Origin: Pseudoalteromonas luteoviolacea
GTDB lineage: Bacteria; Pseudomonadota; Gammaproteobacteria; Enterobacterales; Alteromonadaceae
Direction of reading: 5' to 3'
DNA length: 64,000 nt
Assembly: GCF_001696455.1 (NCBI RefSeq)
Contig: NZ_MAUJ01000001.1
Span: 1,302,001 to 1,366,000 of the forward strand
How positions within the stretch are numbered: position 1 is the stretch's first letter; each line of letters starts with the position of its first letter. Shown here one piece after another: positions 9,114 to 16,721 of this stretch. The translations under genes were made by a program, and so were the position numbers. The notes under the pieces are model-generated. The model was not told the DNA's origin and ran no database searches. It saw nothing but the letters and a program-made list of their open reading frames with translations.

Positions 9114-10613
9114 ATGAATGCTTTAGAGAAAAAAATTGCCTTCAGCTTTGGCTTTGTGGTGCTCGCCTTTATATCAATGACACTGATCACACTGTTTAAA
9201 ATAGATCAGCTTACTGAGTCCTCTAGGCGCATTCAATATATTTTGGAACCCTCAATCAAAGCCAATTTAAAAGTCGCTCAGGCCATTAATACCTCAATCA
9301 TTAGCCTTCAACATTGGGTGCTAACCAAAGAAGAGAAGTATATTCTCCAAAGACAAGCCACCTGGTCTGTTATTGATAAAAACTATGCGCAACTAAAGAA
9401 TCAATCAAAACACTGGAGCCGCGAAGAATACATTGAGCTACTGCATGATGTTGCTAACAACTTATCTGTATTAAAACAACTACAGCAAGAAATTCAGAAT
9501 GCAGCACATTCTCAAGCCCGTCCACAAGCAATTCAGCAACTCAAAGAATCACTCGCGCCACTCGGCCAAAAAACGGTTGAAAAGCTCAGGCAAATCGCTG
9601 AGCCACAGCATTGGGAAATGCAACGTACATTTATGAAAGAAGAAGAACAAGAACGCTCATTAAAAGATACAACTTTAATGTTTTTACTGTTTAGCATTTT
9701 GGGAGGTGTGTCCTTAGCCACCTTGTTAGCTAGAGCCGTTTTTAAACCCCTAAGCCGTACCATTCATTTAGCTGGCTCGATAGCAAATGGAAACTACAAA
9801 CTGGGCAAAGCATTTTCAAGTGGGGATGAAAAGCTTGATTCAGCGTTAAGGTCGATGACTGATCAGCTGCACGAAAAAGAGCTAAACAATCAACGATATC
9901 AGGCTAAATTAGAGCACATAAATCAAAAATTAATTTCATCAAACGATGAGCTTTCACAATTTTCATATAGAACATCTCATGATTTGAAAGCCCCCTTGAT
10001 TACAATAAGAGGGCTTGGGAACGCAATTTGTGAAGATATCAAAGATGGTGAATATCACGAGGTGCAAAGAAATGCAGCAAAGATCGCGAGACATGTAAAA
10101 ACGTTAGAAGACCTAGTAAATGATATTTTAAATTTGACCAAGGCAGAGCTAGAAATAACTGAAAATGAACAAATTGACATAAATGAGATCTTAAACGAAG
10201 TTCAACAGCGCTTAAAATCTATTTATATCGACAATGATGTTGAAATTCAGCACCATGTTTGCGGCTCAATAAAAGTCACCGCATCGAAAGCTCGAGTGAC
10301 GCAAGTCTTGGAAAATTTAATCTCAAATGCCATCAAGTACTCTGATAAAGAAAAGCCTGCTCGCTTTGTAAAAATTGCCGCTAGCGACAACGCAGAAAGT
10401 ACAGTATTAACTGTTGAGGATAATGGTATCGGTATCCCCAAACAATACTCTGAGCGTGTTTTTGGTATGTTTCAGCGTTTTCACCCCAATGTCGCTTATG
10501 GCAGCGGCTTAGGAATGTATATTATCAAGAAGCATGTAGAGAAAATGAACGGTTCCATTCAGTTTACCAGTGCCGAAGGTGGCACCATATTTACCGTAAA
10601 ATTACCGAAATAA
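9114..10613 (+). CDS. Sensor histidine kinase (HAMP-HisKA-HATPase)
   Basis: This 499-residue inner-membrane kinase has a transmembrane helix at about 9-29, a mostly helical periplasmic region at about 30-185, a second helix at about 187-208, HAMP, and a short coiled coil. The phosphoacceptor is His289 in SYRTSHDLKAPL. The ATPase domain shows the N box NLISNAIKYS, G1 DNGIGIP and G2 GSGLGMYI. The SHDLKAPL form of the H box is typical of kinases paired with Rcp1-type response regulators, and such a regulator follows 12 bp downstream. The upstream gene encodes a membrane sensor subunit with no gap. Together they look like one signalling unit. Confidence 0.92.
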   Translation: MNALEKKIAFSFGFVVLAFISMTLITLFKIDQLTESSRRIQYILEPSIKANLKVAQAINTSIISLQHWVLTKEEKYILQRQATWSVIDKNYAQLKNQSKHWSREEYIELLHDVANNLSVLKQLQQEIQNAAHSQARPQAIQQLKESLAPLGQKTVEKLRQIAEPQHWEMQRTFMKEEEQERSLKDTTLMFLLFSILGGVSLATLLARAVFKPLSRTIHLAGSIANGNYKLGKAFSSGDEKLDSALRSMTDQLHEKELNNQRYQAKLEHINQKLISSNDELSQFSYRTSHDLKAPLITIRGLGNAICEDIKDGEYHEVQRNAAKIARHVKTLEDLVNDILNLTKAELEITENEQIDINEILNEVQQRLKSIYIDNDVEIQHHVCGSIKVTASKARVTQVLENLISNAIKYSDKEKPARFVKIAASDNAESTVLTVEDNGIGIPKQYSERVFGMFQRFHPNVAYGSGLGMYIIKKHVEKMNGSIQFTSAEGGTIFTVKLPK

Positions 10614-10625
10614 ACACGAGACCCT

Positions 10626-11051
10626 ATGAAAAAATTTTCAATGATGATTATCGATGATTGTGAAGATGATCGATACTTACTCAAAAGAGTAATCAATAAA
10701 CTGTGCATTGCTACTGAAATATTTGAAGCGGATAATGGCGAAGCCGCGCTTAATTTCCTTGTCGACTATGACGAAAACTTTAAAAAATTTAAGGGCGACT
10801 TTCCGCCGCTGCTCATCTTTTTAGATATTAACATGCCGCGAATGAATGGGTTTGAATTTCTTGAATCTTTCTCCGAATTAAGAAACGGTAACCCCAACTA
10901 CTCATCACTGGTGTTTACCATGTTTACTTCTTCAGCATTAGAAGAGGACAAGCGAAAAGCACGCTCCTATGCTTTTGTTAAAGGGTTCCTAAATAAAGGA
11001 GACTTGACGCCTGAGAGTCTAGAAAACTTGCTTGACTCCTGCCTAAAATAA
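10626..11051 (+). CDS. Single-domain response regulator (Rcp1/CheY-like)
   Basis: This 141-residue protein consists of a receiver only. The acidic pocket is IIDDCEDD (residues 8-15), the phosphoacceptor Asp67 lies in LIFLDINMPRMNGFEF, the switch Thr/Ser is near 101-102 and the conserved Lys is 124 in FLNKGD. The longer spacing before the phosphoacceptor and the NMPRMNGFEFL sequence are typical of the Rcp1 group that pairs with phytochrome-like or HAMP-type kinases. With no output domain it must act through a partner protein or as a phosphorelay step. It is the last gene of the operon and is followed by a hairpin terminator. Confidence 0.9.
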   Translation: MKKFSMMIIDDCEDDRYLLKRVINKLCIATEIFEADNGEAALNFLVDYDENFKKFKGDFPPLLIFLDINMPRMNGFEFLESFSELRNGNPNYSSLVFTMFTSSALEEDKRKARSYAFVKGFLNKGDLTPESLENLLDSCLK

Positions 11052-11052
11052 A

Positions 11053-11074
11053 AAAGGCGCCCATGCGCCCTTTC
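11053..11074 (+). terminator. Terminator after the sensory operon
   Basis: GGCGC (11056-11060), a CCAT loop and GCGCC (11065-11069) are flanked by an A run upstream and TTT downstream, immediately after the response regulator stop. Confidence 0.65.
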
Positions 11075-11097
11075 AATTTACAAGAGATTCAAAAAGA

Positions 11098-12150
11098 TTA
11101 TTGAAAATACTCATCCAATGCGTTTTTTAAATGTTTTTGCATGGCTTTACGGTGGTACTTTCGTACACCATAGCTTTGTTCTAGGTGAATAAAACGTTTA
11201 GAAGAGGCATCAGCGCTTTTGTGACAATTATCAACTGAATCATTTGTATGACGCCCTTGTACGTTCCAAGTACCACCTAAGCTTCTAGTATCATTGCCAT
11301 AAACGCATGCTTTAATAACACCTTCACTCTCAACGCTACGACGAATAGAATGTAAGATACTATGCTCATTGTCATTCGTTGAGTACCTAACTGACTCGCT
11401 CAGGTTAAGCATTAAATCGTTGTCGGTACCGCATTGCGCCTGCAATTTCGAACGGGTTGTTTTACCAAAACCATGATATTGGATGAACACGGTTTCTAAA
11501 TCGTAGTCACTCATGTACTCATGGACCACTTGAAACAGCGACTCAGTCTGGTGTGCAACATCACTAGCTGAATAATTAGTACCTGTACATACACTTACAT
11601 CATGGCTGCTATCACGACGAGTACCCGCCAGCATTAATAACTTTGTTTGCGTGTATAAAAAGGCGTCTATCGCTTGCGTACCAGTAAATGAATCTCTCTT
11701 TGGGTGTGGTGCTTGCAACACTGCATTAGTGCCAGCCAAGTTCATCACATAGGTTCCACCACCCATAAACTTATCGCTTGGTAATTGATATTGTTCTTGA
11801 AGTAAGTAATACACTTTATCTGTATCGACATCGTTAAACTGAATAACCTGATAATTTACTGCTTTAGCTAGCTCATCAGCGAGCGGCCAATTTTGTTGAT
11901 GAAACGCTTCAAATAGGGCTTTAAAGTTAGCTTGAAAATCATCATTAGGTTGCACCCATTTGTTATCTGCTTTGGTACCATAATTGTAAGACTTTAAGTG
12001 TCTATCCAACTCTCCAGACATAACTACAATTGCTTTGGTTGGGAAACTTACTACCGTTAAGATGAGCAAAGCGATTGTAAAGACTATGTAGGTGGCTAGT
12101 GGACGAGCACCATTAGACAATCGTGGTGAGTGCGGTTCAAATAGTTGCAT
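11098..12150 (-). CDS. Exported or membrane-anchored protein of unknown function
   Basis: I do not recognise this 350-residue protein with confidence. A hydrophobic stretch at residues 19-40 after a basic N-terminus makes it exported or anchored. Four Cys residues, in SVCTG, QAQCGT, IKACVYG and VDNCHK, are all in the predicted periplasmic part and could form two disulfides. Histidines cluster in QAPHPKRDSFTGTQA, RRDSSHDVSVC, VAHQTES and IQYHGFGK, suggesting a metal-dependent hydrolase, but no known signature is complete. The ATG at 12150 has GGAG upstream. It is convergent with the sensory operon and has no obvious partner gene. Confidence 0.7.
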   Translation of the reverse strand: MQLFEPHSPRLSNGARPLATYIVFTIALLILTVVSFPTKAIVVMSGELDRHLKSYNYGTKADNKWVQPNDDFQANFKALFEAFHQQNWPLADELAKAVNYQVIQFNDVDTDKVYYLLQEQYQLPSDKFMGGGTYVMNLAGTNAVLQAPHPKRDSFTGTQAIDAFLYTQTKLLMLAGTRRDSSHDVSVCTGTNYSASDVAHQTESLFQVVHEYMSDYDLETVFIQYHGFGKTTRSKLQAQCGTDNDLMLNLSESVRYSTNDNEHSILHSIRRSVESEGVIKACVYGNDTRSLGGTWNVQGRHTNDSVDNCHKSADASSKRFIHLEQSYGVRKYHRKAMQKHLKNALDEYFQ

Positions 12151-12551
12151 ATAAATACTCCAGTGGCATTAAGGTTAGCTGTGTTAAGCAAACATCCCTG
12201 GAAAAAATCAATAACAAAGTATTGGTTTTCAGCTTTAGACCATGTCAAAAGTTGCAAGTATTATTACCAATAACTAAACAAAAGCTCTAGTAAAACTAGT
12301 AAAAATGACCTTTTGGTATTACATCAATATGGGAACAGAATTCAGCAATATCGACGTTAAAGGCATTATTATCATAAGGATACAATACTGATACGACCTC
12401 TTTGTAAAAATCGAACTTATTGAGAGGTAAAAATGGATTGGGGCACTAAATATTGCAGTTAAAAGAAGATTTCTTTGTATTATTGGGTGGTTTTATGTAG
12501 TTGGGTATCGCGTGGCCCAACTACATCATTACACTTAAAGAAATAGAGAGG
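12151..12551. other. Intergenic region with a perfect 11-bp inverted repeat
   Basis: About 400 bp with no gene that I can support. It should hold the promoter of the exported-protein gene and the 3' end of the phosphatase-like transcript. ATGTAGTTGGG (12495-12505) and CCCAACTACAT (12516-12526) form a perfect stem around 10 nt. No T tract follows on either strand, so a classic terminator is doubtful. The remainder is AT-rich and unremarkable. Confidence 0.5.
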
Positions 12552-13013
12552 TCAATAATTAGAGTGTTCTGCGTGCTGCACAGATTTAACCAACACACCC
12601 ACTTCGTCTTCACTCATGCCTAATTCAGAGAGCAATAGCCGTATCACAAACCGCGTCCGGCCAGAACCACCTTTGCTATGAATGGCTATGACATAACCGC
12701 TAGAAATTGCAGCCATAATATGAGGAATTTGATTTTGAATAGAGCATTGAAATTCTTCATCGATATTACTACTCGTTGGTACACTCAGTTGTAACCATTT
12801 TACCTGAGTGCTTTCACAAGCAGCTTCCAGATCACACGCACCACTTTGTATTAATTCTTGGTCACTCATAATCGTCAGAATGGCACTTACGCCCTGTTCT
12901 TTCAGCTGTTTAATTGAAGAGAATAATGCAACACCTTGAGTCCCTGGGCAAGGCGTAACAAAAAAAGTCGCTCCTTTGCCAGTCTCAAGTTTGCTAAATG
13001 GATGTGTAGTCAT
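12552..13013 (-). CDS. Dual-specificity-phosphatase-like protein with catalytic Cys replaced by Ser
   Basis: This 153-residue cytosolic protein matches a bacterial CDKN3-like tyrosine phosphatase family that begins with TPCPGTKG (here VTPCPGTQG, residues 19-27). The signature HCxxGxxGR(T) appears as IHSKGGSGRT, with Ser113 where the nucleophilic Cys belongs and Arg119 kept. The codon is AGC, one base from TGC. The usual acidic loop (LPIEDD-type) reads LSVPTSSNID, so the general acid also seems lost. By comparison with STYX-type proteins it may bind phosphoprotein without hydrolysing it. The start is clear and the gene is otherwise intact. It lies 36 bp downstream of the aldo/keto reductase gene on the same strand, so the two may be cotranscribed. 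Confidence 0.82.
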   Translation of the reverse strand: MTTHPFSKLETGKGATFFVTPCPGTQGVALFSSIKQLKEQGVSAILTIMSDQELIQSGACDLEAACESTQVKWLQLSVPTSSNIDEEFQCSIQNQIPHIMAAISSGYVIAIHSKGGSGRTRFVIRLLLSELGMSEDEVGVLVKSVQHAEHSNY

Positions 13014-13049
13014 AGTAAAGCTCCATAAGACCTATGATTTCATCTTATT

Positions 13050-14027
13050 TTAAGGAAGTGCTTCGCCCCTAGAGCTTACATAAAGGTTATACCAGTCATG
13101 TCTATCTAGGTGAATATTAAGTGCACTTACCGCATTTCTAATTCGATTTGTATTTGTTGTACCAATGACAGGCTGAATCCCAGCTGGATGTCGCATTAAA
13201 AATGCCAGTACAATCGCTTGGCTTTCAACCTGATACTTATTAGACAATTGCTTAACTAGCTCCGCTGTATTTCTTACATTTTGGTTACTTGAGTATAGTC
13301 CGTGTTCACAAAAAATCCCTTTTGATAAACTCCCCCACGCTTGTAATTGAATATTGTTCAGCTGACAGTACTCTAATGTGCCACTTACAAAATCTACTTT
13401 GTGATTGCCTTGAGAACCCACCATCACACCTTCATCAAGCCAGTCTAGCTTAGATAGGCTCATTTCAATTTGGTTAGCAATAATCGGCACACCCACTGCC
13501 GATTGCAATAAACTAATTTGATGCAAATTCATATTTGAAACAGCAAGGTGATTTATTTTTCCCGACAGCTTAAGACTTTCAACTGCTTTCGCTAACTCAT
13601 CTATCTCCATAAGTGGATCAGGTCGATGCAGCATGAGTACATCTAGGTATTCGATATTTAGGCGTTTCAAAATGCCGTTCACTGAATGCGTTACCCAGTC
13701 GCCAGAGAAATCATAACAGCCAAAATTATCGCCATGTTTAACGCGGATCCCACACTTTGACTGTATGATCATTTGCGCTCTTAGCTGCGGTGACTTATGC
13801 AATACTTGGCCAAATACCTGCTCAGCCCTGCCTCTACGATATATATCAGCATGATCAAAAAAATTAATTCCCGACTCCAGTGCACATTCAATGGCACCTT
13901 GTGCTTTTGACGTGTCTTCACTAGACAATATATTGTTGTCACCTGGCTCTCCACCAAGCCCCATGCAGCCATACACGATATTACTCGCATCTGGGAAATA
14001 CTTTTTAATTGGTATACTTTTTCTCAT
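13050..14027 (-). CDS. Aldo/keto reductase, YdhF-like
   Basis: This is a 325-residue NADPH-dependent oxidoreductase of the AKR TIM-barrel family, closest in feel to E. coli YdhF. The catalytic tetrad is visible: Asp58 and Tyr63 in FFDHADIY, Lys91 in IIQSKCGIR and His134 in LMLHRPDPLME. The C-terminal cofactor segment has QPVIGTTNTNRIRNAV. The ATG at 14027 was chosen because GGAGGGAAGG lies just upstream; the frame extends another 30 codons without such a site. It is divergent from a LysR regulator with a palindrome between them, a common arrangement for an inducible reductase. The substrate is unknown. Confidence 0.92.
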   Translation of the reverse strand: MRKSIPIKKYFPDASNIVYGCMGLGGEPGDNNILSSEDTSKAQGAIECALESGINFFDHADIYRRGRAEQVFGQVLHKSPQLRAQMIIQSKCGIRVKHGDNFGCYDFSGDWVTHSVNGILKRLNIEYLDVLMLHRPDPLMEIDELAKAVESLKLSGKINHLAVSNMNLHQISLLQSAVGVPIIANQIEMSLSKLDWLDEGVMVGSQGNHKVDFVSGTLEYCQLNNIQLQAWGSLSKGIFCEHGLYSSNQNVRNTAELVKQLSNKYQVESQAIVLAFLMRHPAGIQPVIGTTNTNRIRNAVSALNIHLDRHDWYNLYVSSRGEALP

Positions 14028-14110
14028 TGACCTTCCCTCCAGGTTCAAGAATAAAAAACGATATGATATTGTTCTCATATAAAAATAAAACATCCGTATT
14101 GAAAACATAT

Positions 14111-14128
14111 TGTTCACTATACTGAACA
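14111..14128. promoter_or_regulatory. LysR-type operator candidate
   Basis: A perfect inverted repeat TGTTCA-CTATAC-TGAACA lies in the 122-bp gap between the divergent aldo/keto reductase and LysR genes, 22 bp before the regulator start. Its size and position fit a LysR-family recognition site controlling both genes. Confidence 0.6.
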
Positions 14129-14149
14129 GAAAATATTTGGATATTAGGT

Positions 14150-15052
14150 TTGCAGGAACATAAAAGAATAGAACTAATAATGCTGTTTGTGAGGCTTGCT
14201 GAAGAGCTTAGCTATACCAAAGCAGCATTAGAGCTTGGTGTCTCTAAAGGACACTTGTCTGAACAAATTAAAAAGCTTGAAAGACAACTTAAAACGCCCC
14301 TGCTACTGCGTACAACTCGGAGTGTGAAGCTTACCCAATATGGCCATCAGGTTTTTGAACAAGGTAAGCGCCTCAGATCTGAACTCTACAATATCGAACG
14401 CAGCATAAGCAGTGAAAAAGTTGAAGGTTTACTTCGCCTAACGGCTCCTCGCATGTTTGCACAAACATTTCTGCTCGACATCTGTTCTCAGTTTAAAGAT
14501 TTGCACCCAGACATTGAGTTTGAGATTAACGCAAGTTACCAAACGCATGATTTAAATGTGAAAGATTTTGATTTAGGCTTCAGGGCAACAGTTAACCCAC
14601 CTCAAGACATGATAGCCGCCAAACTACTCACATATCATCACGCTGTCGTCGCTTCTTCTCAGTATTTATCGAGTAACCCGAGTATCTCTACCCCTGAAGA
14701 CCTTATTGAGCATCAATGCCTAACGGTAAACTCATACTCGACATGGCACTTTTCGCAACAGCAAATTCAAGTCAAAGGGTGGCTTACAAGTAATGACAAT
14801 ACGCTCTTAAAAAACCATGCTTTGAATGGCTTTGGACTCTTTAAGGTGGCCAGTTACTTCGTTCAACAAGAGCTGCAAACAGGTGAATTACAAGAGGTAC
14901 TTTCGCAGTTCACTCAGCACCCTAGCAACTGTATTTATTTGTTCTACCCCCAAACAATATACCCAACGCATAAATTAAGCACCTTTGTCACGTTCGTAAA
15001 ACAATACTTCGCAAATCAGTCGATTTGCCACAGGCAGATTCGACCAGTTTGA
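14150..15052 (+). CDS. LysR family transcriptional regulator
   Basis: This 300-residue regulator has a winged helix-turn-helix at residues about 8-65 (YTKAALELGVSKGHLSEQIK and LLLRTTRSVKLT) and a periplasmic-binding-protein-like effector domain at about 88-290. The start is uncertain: TTG at 14150 gives the usual LysR N-terminal length, while the first ATG at 14180 would trim the first helix. It is divergent from the aldo/keto reductase gene and probably controls it and itself through the palindrome at 14111-14128. Effector domains of this group are not predictable from sequence. Confidence 0.9.
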   Translation: MQEHKRIELIMLFVRLAEELSYTKAALELGVSKGHLSEQIKKLERQLKTPLLLRTTRSVKLTQYGHQVFEQGKRLRSELYNIERSISSEKVEGLLRLTAPRMFAQTFLLDICSQFKDLHPDIEFEINASYQTHDLNVKDFDLGFRATVNPPQDMIAAKLLTYHHAVVASSQYLSSNPSISTPEDLIEHQCLTVNSYSTWHFSQQQIQVKGWLTSNDNTLLKNHALNGFGLFKVASYFVQQELQTGELQEVLSQFTQHPSNCIYLFYPQTIYPTHKLSTFVTFVKQYFANQSICHRQIRPV

Positions 15053-15071
15053 ACGCCTTATTGGGTAATAA

Positions 15072-15104
15072 TGTGCCCGCCAATAACGGGTTGTTAATTT
15101 TTTA
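15072..15104 (+). terminator. Weak terminator after the LysR gene
   Basis: A short CCCG-N7-CGGG stem (15076-15090) is followed by a T-rich stretch up to 15104. The stem is only 4 bp. Confidence 0.35.
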
Positions 15105-15155
15105 CTTGGATAATTTTAAATAAAAGCTAACATAGCCCATAAAAAAGGAATCGTC

Positions 15156-16382
15156 GTGCTATCAGGAATAATTTCAAAAAGTAAGTCTTTGGGCCCGGGT
15201 GTATTAATGGCCACTGCTGCTGTGGGGGGCTCCCACTTAGTTGCAGCAACACAAGCCGGTGCACTCTTTGGGTGGCAATTGTTATGGATCATTGTTGCCG
15301 TAAATATCTTAAAGTACCCATTTTTTAGATTCGGTGTTGAATACACGCTTCATACCAAGCAAAGCTTGGTAAAAGGCTATAAAGATAAAAACCCGTCCCT
15401 ATTCTACCTTTTTGTAGCCATCAACTTGCTCGCCGCCATCGTTAATTCTGCAGGCGTGCTCTTGTTGACAGCTGCACTCCTGCAATACATTTTACCTTGG
15501 AATTTGGCACTCACAGCCATTTGCTATGGGCTACTGGCTGTCTGTCTTGCTATTTTGATATTCGGTCACTACAAATTATTAGATAGTGCCAGTAAGGTGA
15601 TTATGATATTCCTATGCTTGGCAACCACAGCCGCGCTCATTGTCGCAGTTTCAAACGGCCCAGCCCACCCGGCCCCCACGGTTGCGCCATCACCTTATGA
15701 GCTAGCCTTGCTTGGCTTTATGGTGGCATTGATGGGATGGATGCCCGCTCCGATCGAAATATCAGCAATAAACTCTTTGTGGCTCAAAACAAAACTTAAA
15801 GCAAATCAATTAACAAGAGAGCAAAGCCTATTTGACTTTAATTTAGGTTATTCGGTCACTCTATTATTGGCCCTGATGTTTTTCATTTTGGGCGTGCTAC
15901 TACAATATGGCCAAGCTCAAAAAATAGAACTCGCTGGCGTGGCATTCTCTAAACAACTTATTGATATGTATGCGCTCACCATTGGTGAATGGGCAAGGTG
16001 GCTGATTGCGGTAGTCGCATTTTTATGTATGTTTGGCACGACATTAACAGTATTAGATGGCTATGCCAGAACATTGGATGAGTCTCTAAAAATCATCAAA
16101 CCGCATGATAATAAATATAGTTTGTCTGCAATAATCGCGATTCAATCTGGGCTTGGTATGGTGGTTGTTTTGTTCTTTAAAGGTAATTTAAAAGACATGC
16201 TGATGTTCGCAATGACCTTGGCATTTTTAACCACACCGTTTTTTGCATGGCTGAACTTGTCATTAATTCGAGGTGAGATTTTCGATGCACAACCTAAGCC
16301 TGTCAAAGTGCTCGCAGTACTCGGTTTGGTGTATTTAGTGGCATTTTCACTGTTGTTTGTCGTGTGGAAATGGATTTTGTAG
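15156..16382 (+). CDS. Nramp-related transporter lacking the DPGN and MPH metal motifs
   Basis: This 408-residue integral membrane protein has about 11 helices with Nramp (SLC11) layout. The first helix reads GPGVLMATAAVGGSHLVAA: the metal-coordinating DPGN of true Nramp proteins is replaced by VGGS (residues 23-26). In helix 6 the MPH motif appears as WMPAPIEIS. The Asp, Asn and His ligands are therefore absent. Family members with this signature are usually annotated as divalent metal transporters, but the lost ligands argue for another ion or solute. The start is GTG at 15156 with AAAAAAGGAA upstream. It stands alone, ending at a shared bidirectional terminator. Confidence 0.8.
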   Translation: MLSGIISKSKSLGPGVLMATAAVGGSHLVAATQAGALFGWQLLWIIVAVNILKYPFFRFGVEYTLHTKQSLVKGYKDKNPSLFYLFVAINLLAAIVNSAGVLLLTAALLQYILPWNLALTAICYGLLAVCLAILIFGHYKLLDSASKVIMIFLCLATTAALIVAVSNGPAHPAPTVAPSPYELALLGFMVALMGWMPAPIEISAINSLWLKTKLKANQLTREQSLFDFNLGYSVTLLLALMFFILGVLLQYGQAQKIELAGVAFSKQLIDMYALTIGEWARWLIAVVAFLCMFGTTLTVLDGYARTLDESLKIIKPHDNKYSLSAIIAIQSGLGMVVVLFFKGNLKDMLMFAMTLAFLTTPFFAWLNLSLIRGEIFDAQPKPVKVLAVLGLVYLVAFSLLFVVWKWIL

Positions 16383-16391
16383 ACTTTGGCA

Positions 16392-16423
16392 TTAAGGGCA
16401 ATCACGGTTGTGATTGCCCTTAA
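16392..16423. terminator. Bidirectional terminator
   Basis: A perfect 14-bp stem (16392-16405 with 16410-16423) with a GGTT loop lies between the convergent Nramp-like and yfcL genes. Confidence 0.8.
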
Positions 16424-16429
16424 TTAAGT

Positions 16430-16708
16430 TTAGGCTGCAAGTGCTTTTACTTGCTCCCAAATATTAACAACATGCGTTTTGTCGTCTTCTGTTAATTCAC
16501 CATTTTTATATGCTTTAACTAAGCTCTCTTCAATTTTATTGTTTAGTTCTTCAGGTGCCAAATCTAGCTCTTCTACTTGTGCGTATCCGACTGCTAGATC
16601 AAAGTGGCCTCTTAAATAGCCACCAGCAAACAGCTCATCATCATCTGCACGATCGACTAATTCATCAAAAAACTGCTGTGCAGCCTCTATATAGGTTTCA
16701 AATGACAT
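16430..16708 (-). CDS. yfcL: YfcL family protein
   Basis: This small 92-residue acidic cytosolic protein matches YfcL in length and in the DDELFAGGYLRGH segment (residues 23-35) and a C-terminal VVNIWEQVK. The family has no known function. The ATG at 16708 has GAGGAG upstream. It is the last gene of a minus-strand run epmC, ATP-NAD kinase-like, yfcL; in E. coli yfcL and epmC (yfcM) are also neighbours, which supports the assignment. Confidence 0.88.
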   Translation of the reverse strand: MSFETYIEAAQQFFDELVDRADDDELFAGGYLRGHFDLAVGYAQVEELDLAPEELNNKIEESLVKAYKNGELTEDDKTHVVNIWEQVKALAA

Positions 16709-16721
16709 TCTGTCTCCTCAG

